Positions 29,915-37,508 of a stretch of 64,000 nucleotides of DNA are shown piece after piece. A program made the position numbers and the translations under genes. Source of the DNA: Melaminivora jejuensis (GTDB lineage Bacteria; Pseudomonadota; Gammaproteobacteria; Burkholderiales; Burkholderiaceae_C); assembly GCF_017811175.1 (NCBI RefSeq), contig NZ_JACWIJ010000002.1, positions 496,001-560,000 on the forward strand, in the 5' to 3' direction. The stretch's first letter is position 1, and every line of letters begins with the position of its first letter. Under the pieces are notes generated by a model. That model did no database searches and was not told where the DNA came from. It saw only the letters and a program-made list of their open reading frames with translations.

Positions 29915-32032
29915 TTGAGCTTCAAACCCAAGGTTGCGTTGAGCAACGATTTTCTGCTTCAGCTGGCCAAGTTGCCCGCCAAGGTTCACACCAAGGTGAT
30001 GAAGTGGGCCATCCAGTTTCAGGCCGACCCCAAGAGCCCCGGCATCAATTACGAGAACATCAACGGCGCGCGGGACCCGAATCTCAAGTCAGTCCGGCTC
30101 GACGGCGACTGGCGCGGTATTGTCTTCAAACCGTCGGCCGGTGATGTGTATGTGCTGCTGTACGTGGACCACCACGACGACGCCTACCGCTGGGCCGAAA
30201 ATCGCAAGCTGACCATTAACCCCGTCACCGGGGCGATGCAGATGCTGACTTTTGAAAGCGTCACGCAGCAGGTGCCGGATGAAGCTCCAAGCGCCAAGGC
30301 TGCGGTGGCCGAAGGCGTGGTGGAGGACTCCGTGGCAACGGTGGCTCCGACGCTCTTTGGAGAAATGGAAGACCGAGATTTGATGAGCCTCGGCGTGCCA
30401 CAAGAGTTACTCGGCTTCGTTCGCAGCATCGCTAGTGAAGACGAGCTGGACGCCAAACAGGCGCAGCTTCCGATGGAGGCATACGAAGGTCTATTCCTTG
30501 TTGCGGCAGGCGACACGGTCAGTCAAGTGCTCAATGCCCGTGAGACGCGGGTGGACAAGGTCATCGATACCCAGGACTTCGCAGCAGCGCTGGCCACGCC
30601 CGAGTCGCAATCGCGGTTTGTCGTGGTGAGCGACGACGAGTCCATGACCGCCATCCTGAATGCGCCTCTCGCGCAATGGCGTGTGTTCCTGCATCCCACC
30701 CAGAAAAAACTCACTGTTGGAGACCGCAGCGGCCCCGTACGGGTGCTGGGCGGCGCTGGCACGGGCAAGACTGTGCTGGCCATGCACCGCGCCAAGTGGC
30801 TGGCAGAGAACCGGACCAAGGCAAACCAGAAGGTGTTCGTCACCACCTTCACCAAGAATCTCGCGGCAGATATCGAGCAGAACCTGCGCACACTCTGCAG
30901 TAGCGAGACATTCGCCAAGCTGGAGGTCCGCAACCTGGACGCCTGGGTCAATGCATTCATGCGCAGCCGCAAGCTGGAACACCGCATCGTGTACGACCGC
31001 AAGCAGGATGCCGCCCACCAAGCATGGCAAGCGGCATTGGCCGTGAAGGATTCGTCCCTGGACTTGCCTGACAACTTCTACGAGAGCGAACTGGAGCAAG
31101 TGGTTCTTGCGCAAGGCATCACCACGCTGGACCAGTACCGGACGGCCCGGCGCACGGGTCGCGGGGTGATTCTGACTCGCGCCAAACGTGATGCGGTATG
31201 GCCGGTGTTTGAGGAATACCGTGGGCAGCTGGCATCGCGCAAGCTCAAAGAAGTAGATGATGCTTACCGCGAGGTTGCCGATATGCTGAACGCTGAGGCT
31301 CAAAGCTCCAAACCTGTCTACAGTGCCATCGTCGCAGACGAAACCCAGGATTTGGGGCCGCAAGCGCTGCGTTTACTCCGCGCCTTGGTGCCAGTCGGCC
31401 CGAACGACCTCTTTTTTGTCGGGGACGGTCACCAGCGCATCTACAGCCGCAACAAGGCCGCAATGAGCCGCTGTGGTATCGACATCCGGGGCCGCGCCAA
31501 AAAGCTGTACCTCAACTACCGCACTACGGATGAAATTCGCCGGCAGGCTGTTGCATTGCTGGAAGGCTGCGAAATCGATGACCTCGACGATGGCCACGAT
31601 GAGACCAAGCGCTACAAGTCGTTGTCACACGGACCAGCCCCCACTGTTTTGAGTGTGGAGGGCATTGAGGACGCAGCAAAACACGCTAATGAATTTGTCC
31701 GTCAATGGAGCACCGCGCAGGGTGATGGCGTGCCGCTGTCGTTCTGCGTCATTGCATCCAGCGAAAAAAGCCGGGATGCAATCGCAGGTCTGATACAGGC
31801 CGCAGGCTTGCGGTGCATCGCCATCACGGCGCAAAGCAACCATGCCGATGCCCGCGATGTGGTTCATCTGGCCACCATGCACCGAGCCAAGGGACTTGAA
31901 TTCGATTGCGTGGTGGTGGTTGCCCCCAAGAGCTATTTGGGTGTGGCAGAAGAAACGGAAACCCAGCGCAAATTGTTATACGTTGCATTGACACGCGCGA
32001 AGCGTGGGGCCGAACTATTGTTAATCAACTAG
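29915..32032 (+). CDS. RelE-like domain fused to UvrD/Rep-type helicase
   Basis: A 705-residue protein. Residues 1 to about 95 resemble the RelE/ParE fold (NDFLLQLAKLPAKVHTKVMK, then RLDGDWRGIVF and YVLLYVDHHDDAYRWAENRK). From about 265 on it is a superfamily 1 helicase: Walker A GGAGTGKTVLAMHRAKW, Walker B IVADETQDLGPQAL, a Q-rich GDGHQRIYS, motif V-VI TMHRAKGLEFDCVVVV and LLYVALTRAKRGAELL. It starts 5 bp after the giant helicase stop and is surely co-expressed. Whether the RelE-like part cleaves RNA or only binds a partner is unknown. The pair is a candidate two-gene defence or repair module. The frame is intact. Confidence 0.78.
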   Translation: MSFKPKVALSNDFLLQLAKLPAKVHTKVMKWAIQFQADPKSPGINYENINGARDPNLKSVRLDGDWRGIVFKPSAGDVYVLLYVDHHDDAYRWAENRKLTINPVTGAMQMLTFESVTQQVPDEAPSAKAAVAEGVVEDSVATVAPTLFGEMEDRDLMSLGVPQELLGFVRSIASEDELDAKQAQLPMEAYEGLFLVAAGDTVSQVLNARETRVDKVIDTQDFAAALATPESQSRFVVVSDDESMTAILNAPLAQWRVFLHPTQKKLTVGDRSGPVRVLGGAGTGKTVLAMHRAKWLAENRTKANQKVFVTTFTKNLAADIEQNLRTLCSSETFAKLEVRNLDAWVNAFMRSRKLEHRIVYDRKQDAAHQAWQAALAVKDSSLDLPDNFYESELEQVVLAQGITTLDQYRTARRTGRGVILTRAKRDAVWPVFEEYRGQLASRKLKEVDDAYREVADMLNAEAQSSKPVYSAIVADETQDLGPQALRLLRALVPVGPNDLFFVGDGHQRIYSRNKAAMSRCGIDIRGRAKKLYLNYRTTDEIRRQAVALLEGCEIDDLDDGHDETKRYKSLSHGPAPTVLSVEGIEDAAKHANEFVRQWSTAQGDGVPLSFCVIASSEKSRDAIAGLIQAAGLRCIAITAQSNHADARDVVHLATMHRAKGLEFDCVVVVAPKSYLGVAEETETQRKLLYVALTRAKRGAELLLIN

Positions 32033-32118
32033 CTTCCGCATGCGCGTGCTGTCTATGCAATTTTTTGATGCTGCGAATGGGCTAGACGGGCAGACTTTTA
32101 GCGCAGGAAGGCAGTGGT

Positions 32119-32367
32119 CATGTTGAGCGACCTGCTGCCCGCAAGTTAACGCCAGGTCGGCCTATGGAATGACGAAGCTGACGAGGTCGGCTGGGAACGC
32201 TCGCACAAGTTGATGGGGTGCTCGATGAGGTCAACGCCCGTTTTGGCTGCGGGGCAGTTCAGCTGGGGGCGTTGGGCACAAAGCCACTGTGGACGATGAA
32301 GCGCGGCCGGGTGTCCCCACGGTATACGACGCGGTGGGAGGATGTACCCAAAGTCGCCGCATATTGA
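32119..32367 (+). pseudogene. umuC: UmuC (DNA polymerase V) C-terminal remnant
   Basis: The three-frame reading gives DLLPA, then SHKLMG, VLDEVNARFG, GAVQLGALGTKPLW and SPRYTTRWEDVPKVAAY, followed by a stop at 32365-32367. This matches the C-terminal DUF4113 end of UmuC-type translesion polymerases. The first part contains a stop (after LLPAS) and there is a frame change at a G4 run (32215-32218). Only the last 80 or so residues remain. A strong terminator follows at once. Confidence 0.6.
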
Positions 32368-32399
32368 AAAGGCGAGTACCAAATTGGTACTCGCCTTTT
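32367..32399. terminator. Bidirectional intrinsic terminator
   Basis: A near-perfect 12-bp stem (GGCGAGTACCAA with its complement) flanked by AAAA on the left and TTTT on the right. It directly follows the umuC remnant stop and can end transcription from either side. Confidence 0.8.
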
Positions 32400-32506
32400 C
32401 AGAAGGTAATTCACTGGCGAGCCTCAGCCCTCCATATCGTCTGTGACCGTCAGGCCCATCCGAACACCGTGGGCAATCCGAACCATCGCAGCGATGTCGC
32501 CAGACC

Positions 32507-32542
32507 CATCTCGTTATACACAACTCACCCCAGCCCGGCCTC
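32507..32542. mobile_element. IS4-family left-end scar (36 bp)
   Basis: Only the outer 36 bases of the IS4-family element (CATCTCGTTATACACAAC and what follows) remain. They are fused directly to the left end of ISL3 copy 2. It shows that a third IS4 copy was here and was removed or replaced by an ISL3-associated event. Confidence 0.75.
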
Positions 32543-33473
32543 GGCTCCTCGTCGATTCGTGTGGAATCTGACAGGCACTACACATGGCGGTAGCCCGTGT
32601 CATTGCCAGGCTCAGCCATCTTGAATGGGCTTTGCGGCAAATCCTTGAGCCGGCCCATGCGCAGATGCGCAATCGCGATGAAGTTCTTGGCTGTGCGAAA
32701 GCTCCGGGCCGCCCGCTTGACCTGCTGCAGCAGCCCGTTCATGGCCTCCACATAGGCGTTGGAGCGGTTGTCCAGCATCCCCCGCACGACGCCATCGAAG
32801 TGTTCGGTGATGGTCTTGGCCAGACGCACAAAGGGCTTCAGGCGGCTTCGCCTGGCCCAGCTGAGCCAGCGCCTGAGCTCAAGCTGCGCGCTGCCCGAGT
32901 CGTTGTGTTCACGCGCCCTGGCGTACACCTCACGCAAACTCATCTTCATGCGCCAGGCACGGGCAGACTGAAGATGCGAGCGCTGCAGCCAGTGCATGGC
33001 GGCGGCTTGCCTGGCCGTCCAGCCCTGCGGGTTCTTGCGCATGCCCCACATCAAGCCCTTGCGGGTTTCGCTGTCCTTGTCACCAAAGACCTCCGTGACC
33101 GCCTTGGGGTGGCTGCGCCACTCGCTGGTGCGCACCTCGTCCATGGCCTGGCAGCCAGGCTTCGTATTGAAAGAAGTCCAGGTGGCGCCAGCAGCGGCGC
33201 AGCCGGTCGTGGATGCCTTGCTCGGCCAGGCCGCAGTGCGGGCAAGCCAGGCGCTTGGCGCTGCAGCGCACTTCAAAGTCGATGCGCCGGCGGGCCGTCT
33301 CAAGCTGCACCTGCACCACCTCCCAGGGCGGCTGCAGGCCCAGTGCCGTGGTGAACAACGCCTCGATCCCTGCTCCTGCGGTCATGTCGGTTTGCTTCTT
33401 TCTTCTGATCTACTCAGTGTTGCCCCAGGGGCCAATTGGGGGTGTTGGGATCCACACGAATCGACGAGGAGCC
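32543..33473 (-). mobile_element. ISL3-family element, copy 2, internally deleted
   Basis: Both terminal repeats (GGCTCCTCGTCGATTCGTGT) are present but the element is 931 bp, 518 bp shorter than copy 1. The deletion joins CATGGCCTGGC to CAGCCAGGCTTCG at about 33150. Its left end abuts an IS4 scar and its right end truncates a nuclease-like gene. It can move only in trans, for example using copy 1 transposase. Confidence 0.82.
32578..33385 (-). pseudogene. ISL3-family transposase, internal deletion
   Basis: The N-terminal part (MTAGAGIEALFTTALGLQPP, including one CxxC pair) and the C-terminal part (QAMDEVRTSEWRSH to the end) are fused in different frames. The middle, with the second zinc pair and the catalytic GIDETSLRKG Asp, is gone. 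The upstream ATG used by copy 1 is lost as well (its codon reads otherwise), leaving Met5 as the start. Certainly inactive. Confidence 0.82.
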
Positions 33474-34430
33474 CCAATCAGGCCCGGCAACTTCCCCTGC
33501 GCGCTCCAGCATCTTGCGTGATTGTTCACTTTTTCCGTTGACCAACGCGACCGCAACAGCTCCCTTCGGGTATTCCAGCCTTTCCGCCAGCAAGTTCATC
33601 CAGTGCGCCAGCTTTTGCAAGGTTGCATCATCTGCGAACACTAGGAACTGGTGACGTTGCTCGTCATCGAGGAATGCTGGCAACTGGGCGTAGAGGGGGT
33701 ACAGCAGGTCATGGAGATAGATGTACGTTTGCCGGCGCCCTTGTTCGTGGCTGCGCGTGGTGGCGGTCAATGCCTGCTGCGCCCATTCTGGCGTCAACTC
33801 GTCGATCGACATTTCCGTGATGTCGATGGAGATGAGCGGGAACCCCAGCGACTTACCGATCAGTGCCTTACGTCCGTCGAAGGCATGGCCAAGCTCGATT
33901 TCCACGCCACCCAAAACCATTGGCTCCGCTTGGACAGGCGGCCCAAGCACCGCAACATCGAGCCGGAATCGGCTGCCGAAGGGTGTATCCAATGGATGCT
34001 CGGTCGCTACACGATCAGCGCCGAGCAATAGGTTACCTTCCAGCGGGTAGTCTGATGCATCCGCATCCTTGAACCACCACGGCATGGCAAGCCTGGCATC
34101 CAGACGCCGACCAAGCTCTGCCGCGATCAACTCTTTTGCGCGCCGATGCTCTTGGCTTTCCTGTACGGCCCGCTGCCGGTTGGTTTCTTCGTCATCAAAG
34201 TGCGCCCTGAGGTCGTAGATGCGATCAACGGGCAATTGCCGGAAATGGGAGCGCCGACGCAGCTTTCCATCTTCAAAGATAGGGCTGACCCACGTCACCA
34301 TTTGCCGCAAAGCATCGGGAGACACCAACGGCCATAACTTGCGCGCATGTTCCCGGCTGCGAACATCGCGCGCCACAATCCGGGTCTGAAACAGGCCCTT
34401 GCGGGAGAAAACGACTACGGCTTCATCCAT
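33474..34430 (-). pseudogene. Nuclease-like protein, C-terminus cut by ISL3
   Basis: About 319 residues remain, starting MDEAVVVFSRKGLFQTRIVA. The middle part reads RFRLDVAVLGPPVQ and then VLGGVEIELGHAFDGRKALI and LISIDITEM. This Asp / Glu-x-Glu spacing between hydrophobic strands is reminiscent of the PD-(D/E)XK or competence CoiA-like fold, but the Lys is not where expected, so the call is tentative. A second conserved-looking segment is RSHEQGRRQTYIYLHDLLYP. The frame enters the ISL3 end at 33473, so the native C-terminus is missing. Adjacent on the same strand is the HigBA-like pair. Confidence 0.45.
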
Positions 34431-34455
34431 GCGTGGCAGTCACCAGTGCGGGGCA

Positions 34456-34761
34456 CTAGATGATGGCTTGCAAGCCCTTGTCGGCGATGATGTTCAGCAG
34501 TTTGAGCGCCGGGCCGGCCGGGTGGGTATCGCCTTGCTCCCATTTGCGCACCGTCGAAGCAGTCGTGTGCAGATGCAGCGCGAACACCGGCTGGCTGAAC
34601 TTCAGTTCTTCGCGCAGGTGTTTGATGTCGGCAGCACTGAACTCCCGCACTGGCGGCGGGCAGATGGCATCGAACTCGCGCATCGTTACCTTGCCGATTG
34701 CGCCAGCGTCATGCAGCGCAGCCAAGTCGCCGCGCAGGGATTCAATGAGCTTGCTCGTCAC
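34456..34761 (-). CDS. HigA-type Xre-family antitoxin
   Basis: A 101-residue protein starting at GTG (34761), overlapping the toxin stop by 20 bp. A helix-turn-helix is visible (ADIKHLREELKFSQPVFALH, then TASTVRKWEQGDTHPAGPAL). The N-terminal half (TMREFDAICPPPVREFSA) is typical of antitoxins paired with RelE/HigB-type toxins in toxin-first operons. It should bind the operator upstream of the toxin and repress. It ends just after the truncated nuclease-like gene start. Confidence 0.82.
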   Translation of the reverse strand: MTSKLIESLRGDLAALHDAGAIGKVTMREFDAICPPPVREFSAADIKHLREELKFSQPVFALHLHTTASTVRKWEQGDTHPAGPALKLLNIIADKGLQAII

Positions 34762-35134
34762 AACACACCTCCAGTAGAACGCCGGACTCCAGCGCTTTCG
34801 CCAAGTTCTCTGCCGACAGTTCCAGAAACACCTTGCCAGCGAACTGCAACGCCTTCCTTTCGTCCTGAGTGATATTCGCCTTGTTGCTCTTGGGGAACCC
34901 ATGCAGGAACACATAGCTGCTGCCGATCCGTGCCGACAGCAGCGTCCGATAGCCGCCGCTTTTGCCGCCACCAGGGCGCGCTACCCGCTTCTTGTAGAGA
35001 AAGCCGCCCAGGTCAGCATCAACCAGACCGGCCTCCATCTCCTGGACTGCTTTGCACAAAGCGGCGTCAGGTAGCCTTTCGCTGGCCTGCCACCGTGCAA
35101 AGTCCCTGCGGTTGAAGACGGTCATATTTGGCAC
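34742..35134 (-). CDS. RelE/HigB-family toxin
   Basis: A 130-residue protein of the RelE/ParE-type superfamily (the COG4737-like group). It has FNRRDFARWQASERLPDAAL at the N-terminus, then GGFLYKKRVARPGGGKSGGY, the TLLSARIGSSYVFLHGFPKS core with an F-L-H-G-F strand, and NITQDERKALQFAGKVFLEL near the end. Members cleave mRNA, often at the ribosome. The gene comes first in the operon, before the antitoxin, as in HigBA. The ATG at 35134 is preceded by a compact promoter with repeats. Confidence 0.82.
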   Translation of the reverse strand: MPNMTVFNRRDFARWQASERLPDAALCKAVQEMEAGLVDADLGGFLYKKRVARPGGGKSGGYRTLLSARIGSSYVFLHGFPKSNKANITQDERKALQFAGKVFLELSAENLAKALESGVLLEVCCDEQAH

Positions 35135-35138
35135 TCCC

Positions 35139-35162
35139 GAAAACTATACCCGAAACGGGCAT
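35139..35162 (-). promoter_or_regulatory. Toxin-antitoxin promoter with CCCGTTTCGGG operator
   Basis: On the minus strand, CCCGTTTCGGG (a palindrome-like unit), then TATAGT, a good -10, and TTTTCGGG, a repeated half-site, lie just before the toxin ATG. An antitoxin dimer bound to the CGGG repeats would cover the -10. Also nearby is a perfect CGCCAGACA/TGTCTGGCG dyad around 35208-35226. Inferred by eye. Confidence 0.5.
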
Positions 35163-35264
35163 GGTTTGCCAGTTCAACTTTCGGCTTTCTCGGCGTTGGA
35201 GAGGATTCGCCAGACAATGTCTGGCGGATTGGCTTGTCGTCCATATACAGAAGCATTTCGCTGT

Positions 35265-35934
35265 TCATGCTGCGGCCTCCAGCGACTGGCGCTGCCCTGC
35301 GCCGGTGATGGCCTGACGCCGGCTGGCCACCAGTTCGGCCGCCTCGCGTACTGGCTTGTCTTCTGTGTGGACGTAGTGCATGAACATCGCTACGGTCTTG
35401 TGTCCTGTCAGTCTCATCCCTACCTTGGTCGGCACGCCCGAATTGGCAATGTCGGTGGTCGAGCGGTGGCGAATACCATGCGTGCCGACGTGCGGCACGC
35501 CGGCGGCCTTGAGCGCCCGGCACCAGCCGCCGTAGTGCTCGCCAAAGGTCAGGTGCTTGTCCGGGTCGTTGGGCGACGGCAGGACATACGGGCAGCCTTC
35601 CCGGCGCGGCGCCGTCGAGAGCAGCCGATAGGCTTCCGCGCTCATGGGCTTGGACATGCCGCCAGTCTTGCTGTCGGGCCAAACCACACGGCGGTTCTCG
35701 AAGTCCAGCCAAGCCCATTCGAGTGGGCAGATTTCGGAGCGCCGGGCGGCAAACTCGAATTGCAGCCGGATCGCCAGGGGGATGACGTAGTTCTCCAGCC
35801 CTTCGGCCTCCAACTTGTCCAGGTGGCGGTAGATCAGCGCCAATTCGCCATCCACGATGAGCCGGGTTTCCTTGCCCGGCGGGAACATCGGGACATGCCG
35901 GCACGGGTTCGTGCCGTCCGGGCGGTAGCCACAC
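35265..35934 (-). pseudogene. Tyrosine recombinase/integrase, catalytic fragment
   Basis: The catalytic domain of a phage-type integrase, about 222 residues. Visible catalytic residues: Arg in FAARRSEICPLEW, His-x-x-Arg in THGIRHRSTTDI, His in LTGHKTVAMF and the nucleophile Tyr in MFMHYVHTED. In frame upstream is CGYRPDGTNPCRHVP, which belongs to the same domain, so the protein extended beyond 35934. The IS256 copy 2 removed the arm-binding and core-binding N-terminus. This is probably the integrase of an older integrative element, now dead. Confidence 0.8.
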
Positions 35935-37037
35935 GGGCGTGTCCGAATTTTTGTGTAAACGGGTCGGACTTCAATTGACGGAGATGCGGTCTCCGAACTG
36001 AATGGTAAAGCGGGTCAGCGCGGCCTTTCAATCCCGGATGGGCATGGTCCACTTCTGGCTGATGTTGCGCAGCGCCAGGTAGAACAGCTTGGTCAGCGCC
36101 TCGTCGCTGGGGAACGAGCCCCGGTTCTTGGTCAGCTTCCTCAGGCTCATGTTCACCGACTCGATGGCGTTGGTGGTGTAGATGACCTTGCGGATTTCCA
36201 GCGGGTAGTCAAAGAACGGGGTCAAGCGACTCCAGTTCCTGCGCCAGGACTGGCCGATGGGCAGGTACTCGGCATCCCATCGGGCCTCGAACTATGCGAG
36301 CATCAGTTCGGCCTCCTCGGCGGTGGCGGCCGTGTAGATGCGGCGCAGGTCGGCCGCCACTTCCTTGCGGCGCTTGCATGAGACGTAGTTCAGGCTGTGG
36401 CGCACCATGTGAACGATGCACAGTTGTACCACCGCCTTGGGGAACACCGCCTCGATGGCGTCCGGGAAGCCCTTGAGCCCATCGACACAGGCAATGAAGA
36501 TGTCCTGCACGCCCCGGTTGCGGTCACCGAGGAAATCAAGCTGGGTGAGACCTCGGTGCCATACATCTCTTCGAGATGGGCCTGTATCTCGCGCACCGTC
36601 ATGCCACGGGCGTACAGCGAGATGATTTTGTCGTCGAAGCCGGCCCAGCGGGTCTGGTGCTTGGGGATGAGCTGAGGCTCGAAGCTGCCATGGCGCTCGC
36701 GTGGCACTTCGATGGGCAATTCGCCGAACTCGCCCTTGAGGGTCTTCTTGCTCTTGCCGTTGCGGGTGTTGCCAGCGGGGTTGGCCACCGCCTCGTTGCG
36801 TTCATGGCCCAGGTGCTCAGTCAGCTCAGCGTCCAAAGCTCGCTCGACCAGCAGCTTGGTCAACTGCTTGAGCAGTCCGTTCTCGCCGATGAGGTCTTCG
36901 GGCTTCTTGTAGTTGGCCAGCAGGCCAGAGAGCAGTTCTTCGGGTACGTCGTGTTTCTTGGTGTTCATTGTGCTTACGGACAGGCCGGCTTGCGCCGGCG
37001 GTGGATTGTCCGTTTACACAAATTTCTGCACACCCTC
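35935..37037 (-). mobile_element. IS256-family element, copy 2 (229 bp deleted)
   Basis: It has the same ends as copy 1 but is 1103 bp long. The missing 229 bp fall between GGTTGC and GGTCACCG at about 36522. There is no target duplication. It truncates the integrase on its left. Both premature stops of copy 1 are present. Confidence 0.85.
35971..36968 (-). pseudogene. IS256-family transposase, deleted and with two stops
   Basis: Residues 1 to about 147 match copy 1 to the last base of the shared part, then a deletion of 229 bp shifts the frame and removes the first catalytic Asp region ([12 protein letters not shown]). The stops TAG and TGA seen in copy 1 occur at the equivalent sites. Inactive. 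A single third-position change separates the copies near the start, so they are recent relatives. Confidence 0.82.
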
Positions 37038-37218
37038 AGGCCTCATCGCGCATTCAAAACGGCTGGCGTCCAATCGTGCCTATTCGGATCCGTCAATCAT
37101 GGGGTTGTGAGAGGTTCCCAAAAAGAAGCCTACGGCAGGCTGCTGCATACTTTGTGTGCCGCAGCTTTGATCGGCGCAACGTCTCTGACGTTTTCGTCTA
37201 TGGGTGCTTTTTGGTACG

Positions 37219-37260
37219 GTCTTGGCAAGGTCTTGGCAAGGTCTTGGCAAGGTCTTGGCC
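37219..37260. repeat. 11-bp tandem repeat, GTCTTGGCAAG x 3.7
   Basis: Three perfect units at 37219, 37230 and 37241 and a fourth partial unit at 37252. Since 11 is not a multiple of three, each gain or loss changes the reading frame. It lies in the 5' part of a membrane-protein-like frame (ALLLLAVLFFFFGAILSKGD) that ends at 37317-37319. Confidence 0.8.
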
Positions 37261-37321
37261 TTGCTGCTGCTGGCGGTGTTGTTCTTTTTTTTTGGAGCCA
37301 TCCTCAGCAAAGGAGATTGAT

Positions 37322-37429
37322 GTGACGGTCATTTTTTATGCCATCTGCGCCTTGGCAGCTCTCTTTGGAGGCTATTTGGCCTTGGTCGCCGTCGAAGGCG
37401 ATGCCAAAAAAGACGCCGAGCATCACTGA
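37322..37429 (+). CDS. Short single-helix membrane protein
   Basis: A 35-residue frame starting with GTG (37322), preceded by AAAGGAGAT at ideal spacing. The sequence is one hydrophobic helix (VIFYAICALAALFGGYLALV) and a charged tail (EGDAKKDAEHH). An intrinsic terminator follows within 10 bp. Directly upstream a second hydrophobic frame ends (FFFFGAILSKGD), interrupted by 11-bp repeats. This looks like a pair of small membrane subunits or leader-type peptides, too short for family assignment. Strong RBS and terminator support a real gene. Confidence 0.5.
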   Translation: MTVIFYAICALAALFGGYLALVAVEGDAKKDAEHH

Positions 37430-37436
37430 TGCTTGA

Positions 37437-37460
37437 AAAAAAACCGCTTCGGCGGGTTTT
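37437..37460 (+). terminator. Intrinsic terminator
   Basis: AAAACCG, a CTTCGG loop region and then CGGGTTTT form a GC stem with a T tract on the plus strand and A tract on the other. It ends the small membrane gene and also faces the RecG-like gene end. Confidence 0.75.
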
Positions 37461-37508
37461 CCAATGGTTGAGGCCATTGGAAAGCCTGTCCATGCCCGGG
37501 CTGGTCGG

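Noticed and set aside
35122..35268. A 48-residue frame after the integrase stop
   Set aside because: It covers the toxin promoter and dyad, has no motif, and runs into the toxin start. Unlikely to be a gene.
37219..37260. CRISPR or rRNA-type repeats
   Set aside because: It is a plain 11-bp tandem repeat without spacers.
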